Below, in pieces: positions 22,381-34,595 of a DNA stretch of 64,000 nt. This DNA is from Phytophthora hibernalis. Lineage: Eukaryota > Oomycota > Peronosporomycetes > Peronosporales > Peronosporaceae. A program made the position numbers and the translations under genes. Location of the stretch: NCBI GenBank assembly GCA_012656075.1, contig JAAKBF010000030.1, positions 62,001 through 126,000 on the forward strand, written 5' to 3'. Every line of letters starts with the position of its first letter. Position 1 is the first letter of the stretch. The notes beneath the pieces were generated by a model. It saw only the letters and a program-made list of their open reading frames with translations. It did not search any database and was not told where the DNA came from.

Positions 22381-23306
22381 ACTTCCCGTACAGTAATTTT
22401 TGTTTCAAGATAGTCTGCAATCATTTCCGTATCCGTTCACTTTTGTCGTTTTGGAGGGGGCGAAGTAAGCGGCGCACATGATGCTGAAGCCGCTGTTAGT
22501 GGGGAGCGGTCAGCGCAAGCGGAGGCAAGGCAAAACGAAAAAAAGCCTTCCATTTCCTTCCTTCTAGCTACGTTCTTCTCCTCAAGGAAGCCCTCAACCA
22601 TTCGCCATGTGCATTCGGCCATGGCGAGACGCTAGCGGCGTCGCAGAGAGTTGCAGGTGGCCTCAAATCAGCGTAGTCAGTTTGTACGGCGGATGGCAAA
22701 GCGTTACGGCGTCATTTTACGTCCCTGGTTGATGCCTTCCGCCGTCAGGAGATGGAGTCACTTCGAGCTTCTGGCACGGTGGAAGCGTACACCGAACGAC
22801 ATCAGCTACCGAAAATCAGCTACGCTCATCATCACCTTCACGACGGTCACAACCGAGACAGCATTGCATAAGGTCTCCAAGCGATCCAGAAGTACGGAAG
22901 GATCCTGTTTTTGCAGGGTTGGGCGTCCCATACAGGAAGGGAGAGCGACCAGTAGCGTTCAGCGTACTGTCTCTCACCGCAGCCTAAGGAACACTTGAAC
23001 TGAGTAAAGGAGGAAACAACAGCAATGGACACGGTAATGACTGAATGCGAGAACACTGCGGAGGGGGAGGCGGCGCAAGAGCGCCTGTGAGGCAGCGTCG
23101 GAGCCAGCAGCAAAATGACGTGACAGAGGAAGCAGCCTGCGGACCACAACGTGAAGGGGAACAAGATCTGCTGTCTGAATTGACCCTTCGCAGTGGATAC
23201 GTTGGAGGCTGGCCTTGCGAGAACAAAGGTGCAGGAGGTTTTTCGCATGAATGAAGCGTCTGTAGCGTCTGTAGTGGTAGATAATTTGTAGTGGACACTA
23301 TGTGAT
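22381..23306. other. Repeat-derived region, unassigned
   Basis: Plus-strand fragments such as VDAFRRQEMESLRASGTVEA near 22730 look protein-derived but lie in broken frames. No family assigned. Confidence 0.3.
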
Positions 23307-24091
23307 TTGGAGCGCGACCTATTCAACTATTGTAGGGGCCAGGGTGCGCGGTTCGAGGTCGGTTGTCTGGATGCGAAAGGGACGGACAAGATTGTTCTTT
23401 TTGTGCGCCCGGTGACGAAGAACAAGGAGCTGTGGTACCTGTTAAAACGTGTATACCTCTACGTGCGTGGATTGGAAGCTGGGGTAGACATCCTTCACAG
23501 AACGAACACTATTAAACTTGATCCTGGCGAGATCGAGTATGTCAATACTAACGAGATCCAGCCATCGGCGTTGATCAAAGTCATACAAGGGTGTGGTGGT
23601 ACGGATGTGCTTGTGGTTTCCCATGCGTTCAATATGGGAACGGCCGCTAGATGTCCAGGTATTATGTGCTTTCGCAACCTAGCCCCGAGCTATTATTCGC
23701 ATTTCGATGTTACTTTCCTAGCACGGAAGAGGCTAATGCTGTGTACGCTTGTCACCTACAAGAGAGGCGCTACAACGAGCGTATGCGAAACCGCCGTGAG
23801 AGCACCGTGACGCTGAAGGCGGTGTCTAATATTGAGTGGAATAGTACACGCGTCACATTCTTTCATTCCATGCCTCCGGAGCATTCATCGTACGTCGATT
23901 CACGTCTACTTGTGGCAGGGTTCTCGGCTGAAGTATATGCTACAGAGATCGGGGAAACGTTGCGCAGATGCGCTGCTGTGTTGGAAACGGATCCGGAAGG
24001 CGGAACTGCTGGACAATATTTACGATATCGTCCTTCTCGAAGCGGAACTTTGACTTCCAAACTGAAGCTGTTGACGGCTGGCCAAAGTTAA
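23307..24091 (+). pseudogene. Unrecognised protein, one frameshift
   Basis: Two overlapping plus-strand frames, 23307..23810 and 23651..24091, join sensibly near 23650 if one base is missing: FNMGTAAR runs on into YYVLSQPSPELLFAFRCYF. The joined product is about 260 residues with normal amino-acid composition, so it looks like a real protein. Segments include RGQGARFEVGCLDAKGTDK, LWYLLKRVYLYVRGLEAG and NERMRNRRESTVTLK. No signal peptide, membrane segment or domain that I know is present, and no start codon is convincing. It lies between transposon remnants and could be a captured host gene or a transposon accessory protein. Confidence 0.4.
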
Positions 24092-24587
24092 ACCGGTGCG
24101 AACGGGGCGTACACCGTCGTGGTAGATGAGAGCAATAAGTGCTAGCTCCTCAACATCAGAGCTGCTGTTGTCGCTGTTGTCCATCGAATTGAGTTATACC
24201 GAATGTGACAGCTGCACACCGATTTAGTCACAAATTAACCTTTCTAATTAGATTGTTGCTCCTGTATAATTGCACGGCGTTTTGTACTGTACCACGAGTT
24301 CTCTAATAACGAGTAAACATGGAGTATTAACAGCAAGAGGACAATAGTGAGTCTGGAAGGTTTATTGAGGAAGTGCCGATATTGTCTCTACAACCACTGA
24401 AAAATTCTCGTGATTGGAAATTCGACAGATAACTCGGTCGATTACATGTCAAACGTAATCTGGCACTTTTTGCACACGAGAAATTGAGGAACTTGGCTTG
24501 CTACTGTATACACTAGACTGTCCTGCAGTTCACTTTCCTATTTTCCAGCACCAGCACAAACCGAAAGTTAAGCCTTGATTAAACGCC

Positions 24588-24746
24588 ATAAATTTTCGAT
24601 CCGTCTTCGTCGCTCTCGCAGCTACAGTTGCAGTCGTCAACGCAGACGTCGTTACTATTGACCACGACCAAGAACCGTCCTTTGCTCAGCCATATCCTGT
24701 CATCGCAACCAAGAAAGCCACTATCAAGTTGAAACCGATCTTTTGA
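24588..24746 (+). pseudogene. NLP (NPP1-family) gene fragment
   Basis: Fifty-two codons give a secretion signal and the first part of a mature NLP: ALAATVAVVNADVVTIDHDQ, then a KKATIKLKP segment, closely resembling the N-terminus of the intact NLP gene at 53975. The start codon position holds ATA (24588-24590) in place of ATG, and a TGA at 24744 ends the frame before the conserved core. It is a dead fragment. Confidence 0.75.
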
Positions 24747-25393
24747 GCAAATGTGCTCTCCGTACGGCGACGGGCTGATTATTTGAGCGAGTCGACGCTG
24801 TCTGTCGCAGTCTGGTCGTTATCCAGCGCAGGTCCATTACCTGCGCACACTACAGTGGTAGTAGCCGCAGCCGCTGGTAGCTCTGTTGGCGTCGGGATCG
24901 TCGTGGAGGCCCACCCTCGGTCGTGGCGGCGTCGGCGGTCTTCCTTGGTTGTTGGTCGGTCATGATGGCGTCGTGTGGAGTCGTGTGTAGATAAAACTCC
25001 TCGTAAACTAGCTTGTCTTTCTTGTCTTGGTCGAAAGCTGAACTGGGAGCTGGCAGGGTGTGACTCGCACATGATTTGTGCACCACATCATTATTGTACC
25101 CATTTGTGTAAACATCATTTTCTCTCGTGCCTCCAGGAAATGAACAGTGCTCGATGATTATACCAGCAAAATTAGCAACATTTGCTAATACGAATAGTTT
25201 TTCACGAATAGGTTTCGCAAAACGTTAACTCTCGGTTTAACCTTGTCGTGATCCACTTGTGTGTACTATGGTATACAAAGTTAAGTCATTTACATATAAA
25301 TGTTTTAGGGCTGCAAAAGGGCGACGTCAAATCTTCCACTGGGTTTGATTATGTAGTTTATGTTTCAAGTGTCCCGCCGAAATTGTACTTAAA

Positions 25394-25499
25394 TTGTAAA
25401 ACGAAGCATTTTGCTGCCATTTCCATGGGTACACTATCGTACTTAACAGAAAACAAGGAAAACGCGGTATTTTGCTTCGTTTTACAACGAAAGGGTTAA
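25394..25499. repeat. piggyBac-type transposon end with internal inverted repeat
   Basis: CGAAAGGG followed by TTAA (25496-25499) is the right end pattern of a piggyBac-like element. A 15-base inverted repeat, TTGTAAAACGAAGCA at 25394 and its reverse complement at 25473..25487, lies just inside. The other end was not identified with confidence. Confidence 0.45.
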
Positions 25500-26190
25500 C
25501 AGCAACGATGATGCACATCACAGTTTCTCCGGTTTCTCCTCAATTCGTTTATTGATGGCTTGTCCTTGTCAATTCGTCAGTCGACACGACGAGCGCTTGA
25601 AAATACCATAGCTCTTTTTTAAATATCCCTCAGCAGAAAATAATGTGCTGGTGCGGGTGGTATGGCGAGGAGGTTCCATCGACAGAGCGGCGTAAATTGG
25701 AGGTCTTCTTCATTTTAGCTGCTAGACCAAAATCGTCCATTTCCGAAGCAGGCGGTAGATAGATAGATCCTAGAAAAAATGTTGGTCGAATTGTAGCACG
25801 CCGACACAGAATACAACCTTGGCGCCCTTCGGAAAAGACCAAATGTGCACTTGAAGTTGTTCCACGCAGCTACACACCTACACATTTGAAGTGGTTATGT
25901 ATCCAGATCACTTTTTCGTTCGCCTAATTTTCATCGCTATCAACCATACCATTGAACGAGAACATGTCGAGATAATCAAGTGTAGATGTTGACAACCCAA
26001 AATCTCTGGCGGCCGGAAAACAGCAACTTAATTAACCCTTTCGTTGAGGGGGCATTCATTGCATGACGGCTTAGTCTCGGGTGAGCTGGCGTTTGGAGGC
26101 GTGGAGGCCTGGAGAATATTTCACCTCGTTGCACACTCAAAGGCTTAGAAGGGCTATGCTTTCTTCAATTTTCCTCGAAGTTCGCATGAT
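25500..26190. other. Intergenic, no supported gene
   Basis: No gene recognised. A second piggyBac-type end (TTAA at 26032-26035, then CCCTTTCGTTG) faces right. Confidence 0.4.
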
Positions 26191-26736
26191 TCACCGATCG
26201 CCAAAGTCAAATGTGTTGAGTGCCACCCGAGCTTCTTCAGAAAGTTGTTCCCACATGATCAGAGGCTGGGACTCTCTGGTTCGTATGCCATAGCCCAGCA
26301 TGGGCTGCCCAGACACTTCACTGTTGAGCGATACAGCGTGGGTGTGGTGTCATCGAGAATGCCAAAGTCCGGAGCAGGAGATTTGTTTTAGTACTCGTCG
26401 TCAGCCGTGGAAGTTAAAGGTCCAACATTCTTCGAAGTCGCTAGGTCCGGGTTGTCGACCCACACCACTGCGCTAGCCCAGTCGTAGCGTCTCGAAGCCA
26501 CGCCCACGAAGAATCCGTTCGGGAAATACCAGGCGTACATGATGGCCCAAACATCGTTGTACCACAAGGCTCGACCATATGCCTGCGAGCCTAGAGAACT
26601 CCGCTAGCAGAGCTCCTTGAACTTCCCTGCAACCCACCACTAACTTCACCTGCGTCGTTGACGGCTGGGTACGACACACATCCACTGACAATATTCAGCA
26701 ACTTCATGCTCCCGGTGCGGCCTAAATTCGACTAGA
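26191..26736 (-). pseudogene. NLP (NPP1-family) pseudogene
   Basis: Minus-strand frames show, in order, the GCVSYPAV region, a GSQAYGRALWYNDVWAIMYA core, the position equivalent to the NLP heptapeptide (read here as SRRYDWA instead of GHRHDWE), AVVWVDNPDL, and the C-terminal LIMWEQLSEEARVALN block. Several frame changes and stops, including one after the DDEY segment, break it. The N-terminal signal and the far C-terminus are missing. It lies opposite in direction to the NLP fragment at 24588. Confidence 0.8.
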
Positions 26737-26796
26737 GAAACTGCGCCCCAGCAAATACTCCGTCAGCCCGTGACCAAAGTGAATGCTGAGCGTTAA

Positions 26797-28520
26797 GTGG
26801 CTACACAAGCAACCGTACCTGTAATGGCTGTACAGCCTAGGGCGATCCAGACGGCTATACAGCCACAGGCTCTTATGATGGCCATACAGCCTAGGACAGC
26901 TCCAGTTCCTAAGACGGATATACAGCCTAGGAAACTTCCTGATCCTAAGATGGCCATACAGTCTAGATCAGTCGAAGCGGACTCAAAGTCAGATGATACA
27001 CCGTTATGCACAGTTGTCGTCGCACACGCAACGCGCACAACGTATAGCATAATATCTAGTACAAGGGCAACTCGGGTAACCGAAAACGCAGCCCGCCGCG
27101 CTACAGGCTTCGAAACACTACGGCGTGTATCACTGAACAAGGCTATGGAGAAGGTTGGGCTGCGGCTTCCAATGTCGTCGTATCCTGCATCCCGGCAATC
27201 GTCAAGCGGCACCGAGTTTCTACTCAACACGCCACTGCAACGCACGTTTTCTGAATTTGTCCGCCGGACACACATGCCTTTACAGGCTGCAGTGGAACCT
27301 GTACGCGGCCAGACGGAAACAGACTACCGTCCAACTAGCAAATGGTTCCGGCAGTGCTCGCACATGTGCGCAAGGATTACCAGCGTCTATAGAAAGAGCA
27401 AGCTATTGCAGCGGAAGGCGTCCGCGTGGAGATCAAGAAGGACGTGCCGCGTCAATCGCATCCGACACCGGACAATCATGGGTTGGCAACTAAGAAGGTG
27501 AACATACTGCCCAAGAACATCCACAAGGAGCAAAACGCACGGAGGTGCATCATATAGGACTTGGTCCTTCTCTCAATGTGGCTAGAAGTGTTCGTCAGCC
27601 CATTCGGGATAGTCGACAAGTCGGGTGGTGACCCGCTGACGCCCGGAAGAACAATCCACGATCTATCGTTCCCTGACGGCATCTCGATCAACGACTTCAC
27701 AGATCAGAACGTTATTCCAAAGGCCGACTATCGACACTGTAACGCTGTCGCTTCCGAGATAATACGAACTAAGCGGGAATACCCTGATGCTGAGACCAAA
27801 GCCATGACAGGCGATGTAACTTCCGCATTTCGCAAAGTCAGTATTCACAGCCGCAGCGTACACCGCTTAGCATGACGCAATGAGATCGAGAATGCACTCG
27901 TTATTGATCTTGCATGTCCATTTGGATGGACGGGTTCTCCTGGGGAATATGAAACCATCGGTGGTGCGATAGCATTTCTCCACGGCGGACATGCCAACCG
28001 GCACAACCTGAACGGTTTCTTCAACTATCACTGGGTAGATGACCACGTCCACGTCGCTGCTGATGTCGGGCCCAACTGCCAAGATATGGAACGCTCCCTT
28101 CGCTACGATATGACGGCTATACTAGGCAGTACGGCTGTTAATGAGGACAAGTTCACAGCATGGAACGCCAGTCAAAAGATCCTGGGACTGTAATTCGACA
28201 CCATTGCTGAAACGGTCGCGATGCCTCCTGTCAAGATCGTTAAGGCTCGCAACTTGGTAGCATCGACGTACCACTCGGAGTGCACTCGCGGAAACGGTAT
28301 CGCTCTCTCATGTGAGGCTTGCGTCACGTCGCAACTTGCATCAGGGCAGCGCGTTCGTTTCTCCAACGCCTACGGCTTCGAAAAATTAACCTTCACAGGT
28401 TTCGACATGTCACGGTATGCGACTCCATGAAAAAATCTGCTCTGGTGGTGGCAGATTCTTCACTCTTCGCTCCTGAATGGCGTCGCCCTCGAGTACTTTA
28501 ACAATCGCCTGGACCCGACG
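26797..28520 (+). mobile_element. DIRS-like retrotransposon: repeat-bearing N-region and reverse transcriptase
   Basis: The first part (26797..about 27000) reads as a repeat of I-Q-P-R units roughly every 10-15 residues, from a DNA motif GCCATACAGCCTAGG. A linker follows, then from about 27560 a reverse transcriptase: FVSPFGIVDKSGGDP, GRTIHDLSFPDG, TGDVTSAFRKV, CPFGWTGSPGEYE and FFNYHWVDDHVHVAADV, with the VDD catalytic pair near 28035. An RNase H connection (LLWWWQILHSSLLNGVALEYF) ends abruptly near 28520. This is the RT of an abundant oomycete tyrosine-recombinase (DIRS-like) retroelement. In-frame stops at about 27873 and 28191 inactivate it. A tyrosine recombinase remnant at 35044 may be the other half, with the gypsy element between them. 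Confidence 0.75.
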
Positions 28521-28549
28521 TAGCATCAGGCCAACCACCATGGGTACAA

Positions 28550-31530
28550 AGAGCGCATGCCTTACCAGCCTATCACTACCCGCAGAAGGCGCCTGCCCCC
28601 ACCCAGACTGCCGCACTGCCGCAACCGGAGGCAGCGTAGGCGCAGTTCCGAAGGCACTCGAAGACGCGTTAGTGCGTCTAATGTAGTCGACACTGATGCG
28701 CACATTCGCTTCCCCAGTGCAAGTCCCTACGGCGGTTGCCCCAGCAGAGACGGCTAAACCGAGGCCTAACGACGACGACCTGTCAAGTGGACGTTGACAT
28801 GGCTATGGAATCGGTGATCTCGCGCGGGTCGACTCACGCTAGGGAGACTCGGCGTGGTTGCGACGAAGATCCGGACGACTTGTCCGACCTAGACAATGGT
28901 GCGACAGGTGGCACCGCTGCGATCTCCTCAGCCATGGCCGGTGTTGCCAGCAGAGGCGTCACGCGTGTACGCCTATCCGCGTTCTCGGAACTGAATGAAT
29001 TCCACGGACGCGAAGCCAGCGAGAAGAAAGCCAGACCCTTTCTAAATGGGGTCAAGTCCGCGTCACGATGGGATGGGATGACGGGCAACGCGAGCATCAC
29101 ATCACGGACAATCGTCGACGCGGCGTTGGAAGACATCGCTAGGCGGAAACGCCCGTCGAGGATCGCCGACATCCTGACGCCGACAAGAACAGCCGAAGAA
29201 GAACTGCATGTCATGAGCTTTGATGGGTCGGTAAAGGCCAAACGAGAAGGCGGCGCGTTTAGCGCTGTCGTTTGGAAACGACCTGGATGGGAAATCGTGC
29301 ACGCGGCGTCGGGATACGCCACGGACCTCACCGCCAATGAAGCGAAATATCGTGGCATGTCGCTGGGGTACTCGCTTCTTCACGAGGAAAAATCTCCCGG
29401 CTGATCGTCTGTGGAGACTCGAACTTGGTCATCCAACAGACGAGGGACGAGATGGACTGCGAATCGCCAGGTCTGAAGCTGTTGAGACAGCGGGCTCGGG
29501 ACGTGCTTCGGGAATGGCCGAAACACGAATTGTACCATGTACGTCGGGATTGGAATGCCGGTGCCGATCTTCTGGCAGGACAGGCTCTCCAGCACCAAGC
29601 TGACATCAGAACACAGTCCCCGAGGAATTGGAGGATTCGAATACGCTAAATCGCTTGACGGAGGTCATCCGACCCAGGGAGCGCGACCAGGTAAATCCCG
29701 ACCTAGGACCTAAGCCCCCGATCTAGAACCTGATACGCCCAACCTACCCCGGATGGAGGAGAAATATGTCGATAAGAGACCCGGACGGCTTCTGTGTTGC
29801 CGATGGCCAACGGCCCCAGCCGCACCAAACCCTGAACGAACCCCAGAAGTCTTACAGGGACTGGTGGTGCAGTGGTTGCGATTAGATCGACTCCGGACCA
29901 ACCAAGACGAAGAACTCTGGATGGCGAACTTAAAAAGTATCTGAGCGGCGATCTGAGAGAAATCTTACGACCGGAAGCGATGAACTGCAGTAAGATCACA
30001 CACCAGTATGAAGAAGGCGAAGGAAGCTTGCTCTACTACCACTCGAGAGGAGATGAGTCGGCCGAAGAACGCGATACGAATATGAAGCCGGTTGCCCCGG
30101 AGACAATCCGCGAGGACGTGTCACACCACTATCACGCAAGTCTGGAAGGGGCCCACCAAAGAATTGGCCGGACCTACCAACGGTTACGACGTCACTTCCA
30201 TTGACATGGGATATCCCGGAGTATGTAACGCTACGTCGGCGAGTGCACTGACTGCGAAACGGGAAAAGGGAGACCGACTATCCAAGGTGAGCCCCGGGCA
30301 ACATCGTCGCAGCGTATCCGTTTCAAGTTATCGCCATGGATCACATCCCATCACTGCCCGCGTCGTATAAGGGCAACACGGAGCTCCTCGTGTGGGTCGA
30401 CTGGTTCACGGGTTTTGCGATCGTGAAGGCGAATGACTCTAGAACGGTGCAGACCGTCGCAGAGGCGTACGAGGAATCCGTCTTCAGAAGGTTCGGAGCA
30501 AGCGAAGCCATCCGGTATGATCGGGAACCGAGATTCATGTCCGATTTCTTCAGAGCGTTCAATAAATGGATGGGCCAGAAGCAGCGAACGACCCTTGCTT
30601 ATCGATCGCAGGCCAACGGAGCTGCAGAACGCATGGTGCAAACGATCACAAGGGCGATTAAGATGTACATCACGGACGTAGACCAGCGAGACTGGGATGA
30701 ATACTCCGAGCGACTTACCTTCGCGCTGAATACGGCACATGACCGCACGAGGAGCGAAAACCCGTTTTACCTGGGATCCTCGATCCACATTGGAGACGTT
30801 GCTCGCAGTCACTGACACGTCACGTCGCGGCGCAGATGCCAGATGGTGGAGGCTGCGGATCCAACGACACTACAAGGCAGCACGAGCACAAGCGTTAGAA
30901 TTGATCCGGGACGCGGTCGGCACCCGAGCCCGTCTCCAAAACGAAGTCGCGACGGAACATCCGATCGAGGTCGGGTCACAAGTGTGGTTGTACCTGGATC
31001 GGGTTAACCGGGTTACGCACGCAAACTAGCACACATGTGGCACGGCCCATTCCGCGTAGTCGATCTCGTAGATACATACGTCGCACGTCTCGAGATCAGG
31101 GGCACGCCGTACCAGTTGTATCCGAACGTGCACATCTCCAAGTCGGAACCCGTCCGTCATTCCCGTCGCGGCCCGCGCTGTCACTGACCGTGCCCGCCGA
31201 CAAGCGATTTGATTTTGACGAAGCGTTTCTCCCGGAAGCCAGCTGGGGAATGCGTAACCTGGAGGAAGATGTACATGAGGTGGAGCAAATACTGGATATG
31301 CGCGACGGACGGACCACGCGATATGGGCGGATACGACGCGAATTCGAGGTGAAGTGGAAGGGATGCCCAGACGTGTATTGGGTCGACGAACAAGATCTCA
31401 ACTGTGGGGGCTGCTGTACGGTTTCCTGCGGCAACGGACATGTCGAAACCGGTTCGGCGTCATGCAATCCCATGAAAGCGTGGGCGCAACGGAAGCTGGC
31501 GCAGTAGAACCCGACGAGGCGGGGTAGGCA
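28550..31530 (+). mobile_element. Ty3/gypsy chromovirus pol remnant (gag, RNase H, integrase, chromodomain)
   Basis: In order: a gag-like block near 28950-29080 (RVRLSAFSELNEFHGREASE), RNase H at 29215-29620 (MSFDGSVKAKREGGAFSAV, then ICGDSNLVI.. equivalent and HVRRDWNAGADLLA), and an integrase at 30080-30830. The integrase has a His/Cys zinc-binding region, AMDHIPSLP, YDREPRFMSDFF and QANGAAERMVQT, which are the D-D-E blocks. A chromodomain follows at 31260-31410 (HEVEQILDMRDGRTTRYGR, then KWKG and WVDEQDLNCG), ending near TAG 31525-31527 after a frame change. Protease and reverse transcriptase are missing between gag and RNase H. Many frame breaks make it inactive. Long terminal repeats could not be paired. 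Confidence 0.85.
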
Positions 31531-31929
31531 TCGAAGGGCGCGGAATAAGTCGATAGGGAGGAGGAACGGAGGGGAACTCCACGTCTGGACAGGACCAGAT
31601 CGGAGCGTGTCGGGAAGACGCAAACGAAGTCGACGGGGAGGCCACCGATGGGAGGAACGGAGGAACGCTAGTCTGGGAGAGGCCAGATTGAGAAGTGACG
31701 ATGAGGAAGTCTGGAGGGCCGGCCTCTTGGCCGAAGATGGGACGATGAAGGGTCGGCTCATAAAAAGATCACAAAAGAAAACGAAGACCAAGGCACGAGT
31801 GTGAAAGGAGTGGCAGAAAAGAGTATTCAACGGTTATGCCTATGAAAAGGGACGTTCGACCCTACGCCTAAATCTCCACAACAAACTTGTCCCGCAGACG
31901 AGAGACGGAGTACGCGGGATGCGCACGCA
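31528..31929. other. Spacer between gypsy pol and antisense ORF
   Basis: Purine-rich on the plus strand (GAGGAACGGAGG-type), with GGGAGGAACGGAGG-like segments near 31557 and 31650. No gene supported. Confidence 0.35.
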
Positions 31930-34431
31930 TCACCGTACAGAGCTGACGAGAGTCGGGAGGGAGCAGAAGTAACGGCGCCAAGGTTCCTGTGCGTCGATGT
32001 CGGCCAAAGCGGCGTGCAGCGGCGTGTGCTGACGGCCCGGATACCACCGACCGACGGCAGAACGACTGGGAGGGAAGTGCAGGAAGATCGGGTCCAACAG
32101 GAGGTCCAGATCCGCCGACTCCGACCGGAAATGCCCGACGATAATCTGGAGGACGCTCGCCAAATGGTCCCCGTGTGATCTGCGCGAGTTCCGATGCCGG
32201 CGCCACGTAACCCACTCTGAACCACTGGGGACCGGCAACTCATGGGAGGCTTCCCAGTAAGCCTGGGCCCAATGCTCCAGGTGCAGGTTGTACCGGGACA
32301 AGAGGGATCCGAAAGATGGATCGTCCGTCGCAAAGTCAGGGCTCTGCGCGCTGGGTCAGGTAAGTCCATGGCCGAGACGCGTATATGGGCCCAATGCTCC
32401 AGGTGCAGGTTGTACCGGGACAAGAGGGATCCGAAAGATGGATCGTCCGCCGCAAAAGTCAGGGGCTCTGCGCGCTGGGTCAGGTAAGTCCATGGCCGAG
32501 ACGCGTATAAGGCATCGACATTAGCCCGCGTCAACAAGGTTTCGTTCCAAGCAGCGGGACGAGGTCCAGCCGTGGACGGGAAGATCCAACCCGGAGGGGG
32601 CAGAGTCGTCCGAAGCAAGGGTACCGACAAAGACGTCAACGTCTCGGAGCGAAGAGAACGAGGCCAAGGAGGGTACCGCCGACGATGCCATTCAGCCGGA
32701 TCACGTGCAGGGGAAATCGCGGGGGCAAAGAACGGTACGTTGGAGGTCCCGCGGGCGGTTCCCAAAGGTGGCGAGGAAGGAGGACTGGACGACGAATCGG
32801 AAGACGAAGGCGCCTTGGAAGACGCGGCAGCCGCAGAGGACGAAGACGACGCCCCACTAGATGAAGACGCATCGGCCCCCGAACCCGCGGAGTTGGATCG
32901 AGAGGCCGAGCCAGACCGCGAAACACGTGGACGCAACCGGCGACGTTTCGTCCGACGAGGAGAAACACCGGAAGCGCTATCCGACGACTCCGAAGACGAA
33001 AAGAAGTCGTGGAACGCCCGGGAAGCCTTCGCCGAAGACGGCGGGGAAGAGCGAGGACCCTGTGCCGCGGCGACATGGTCGGAAGCAGCAGAGTCCGCCG
33101 AGGTGGACGGCCGGGGACTCCGTCGAAGAGGCGGACTTCCCCGAGGAACGGATGGGGATGCGTGGCAGCCGCGCGACGTGGGGAAAAGGCGGTCGCGGTC
33201 TGGGGAATTGACGCCTCTGGGCACGAGTGAGCGGCACCGAAGCTCCAAAACGGGGTTGGCCAGGAAGTATCCCCTGGGTGGAGAGGCGACGGATGGCGGG
33301 GACGGCGATGCTGGAGGCGTCGGCGCAGTCTCGGAGTGCCCATCAGCATCGACCCGACTAGCGTCACCTGGAGGTAAAGGGACGGTCGCGTTCACGGCGG
33401 ATTCAGCATCGGCCTCCAGCGTCCGGAGCAGTCCATCGATGTTCAAAGACCCCTGCAGACGTGACTACAGCGGAGAGGCGGGTAGCCAGCGCATCTCGTA
33501 CTCGTCGAGCTGACTCTCGCCCTAAACGAGCCTCGCGTAGCAGTCGTCGCCACGTATCCGTACGTTCACCTCGCTCGCGCGCTTCTCGCACCTCGGTGTT
33601 TTCCAGTTCGGCGACTCGCGATTCCAGACGGCGTACCCGAGTTTGGTGTAACGCCTGCTGACGCGTCGACGACTGGCGAGCAGACAGAACCCCGTCCTGT
33701 ACTGGTCAGAGCGGGCGGACGCACGCCGTTCCTCAGCCTGGGCCCAGGCGAGGTCGGCTTGGGCGGACACACGTGCTGCCTCCGCAACGAAGACGGATGC
33801 CTCGAGGTCGCGGATACGCATCACGTCGCGTTGATGCTCCTCGGCATGAGCCACAAGCAAGGCGTTAACTCGTTGCAAGTCGGCAGCGAGAGGCTCATCA
33901 CGAGCCCGCGCTGCGGCGGCGTCTTGCTGACTACGAGAAAGCGCGTCGTGGTCCACACGAAGGTCTTCCGCAACCGCGTCGCGATCTCGAAGGGCTCGAG
34001 CAGACGACAACCGAGCTCGCTCGCACTCCAACACAGCTCGTGATAGCTCACCTTGGGTCATGGACAACACCTTCCGCGCAGCGTCCAGCGCCGCGCAGAC
34101 GCGCGCCAACTCGGCAGTCGAGGCAGTCGAGGAAGATGTCTCCGCGGCGGCGAGGAGATCGGATAACTGCGTGACGCGAGAACGCGCCTCCTCCAACTCG
34201 GCAGCCGTGGCAGACGCAAGCGGGTCGCGCCGAGGAGTGGGAGACTCAATACCGCGTGTTGGCTGACGTGACGTGCGAAGAGGACGCGGAATGCCGACGC
34301 GAAAGTGGAATGCCGGAGAGTGACGAAGTCTGGCTGACCGTTTTGATGGATGTCGACCCAGAGCGACGGGAAACGGAATTTTCCGCAGGAAAGACGGAGA
34401 CAGATCAGACAGCGGCCCCGCCCTGTTTATA
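31930..34431 (-). CDS. Long antisense ORF of the gypsy element (Ser-rich and coiled-coil protein), frameshifted
   Basis: On the strand opposite to pol, codons run from about 34350 to 31930. First comes a long coiled coil (AAELEEARSRVTQLSDLLAA to ARVSAQADLAWAQAEERRAS), then basic/Pro-rich sequence, a Ser-rich low-complexity block near 32750-32950, and a Trp/Tyr-rich C-terminal region (SRYNLHLEHWAQAYWEASHE...) ending at 31930. The whole would be roughly 800 residues. The frame changes near 33530-33590 and at the 122-bp duplication (32265). A TATAAA box on the minus strand (34431-34426) sits upstream. Gag-like and head-to-tail opposite pol, it resembles the antisense ORF between pol and 3' LTR in plant Tat/Ogre elements. 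It might equally be the gag of a second element inserted in reverse. Function unknown. Confidence 0.5.
32265..32510. repeat. 122-bp tandem duplication inside the antisense ORF
   Basis: GGGCCCAATGCTCCAGGTGC starts at 32265 and again at 32387, and the following ~120 bases repeat. The copies differ mainly in homopolymer length (AAA against AAAA, GGG against GGGG), suggesting a recent duplication plus length errors or slippage. Confidence 0.9.
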
Positions 34432-34504
34432 TGCAACCGTGGGACGAGGCCTGCGACACGGGGAACCACGGTCGGAGAAAATGTTTACGCCCCGATCTAC
34501 AACC

Positions 34505-34595
34505 CCGACCGACGGACCCCGATCTGGCAACTCGACGGACCCCGATCTAGCAGCTCGGAAGACCCCGATCAAGCAACCCGACTGACCCCGATGTG
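34505..34595. repeat. Short tandem repeat, about 25-bp period
   Basis: Four degenerate units of the form GACCCCGATCTRGCAACTCGACG follow one another. They lie just beyond the antisense ORF, where the 3' LTR region of the gypsy element is expected. Confidence 0.7.

Noticed and set aside
32572..33513. Open plus-strand frame of 313 codons rich in Glu/Asp/Arg
   Set aside because: Shadow of the Ser-rich part of the minus-strand antisense ORF; the composition is what reversed Ser codons give.
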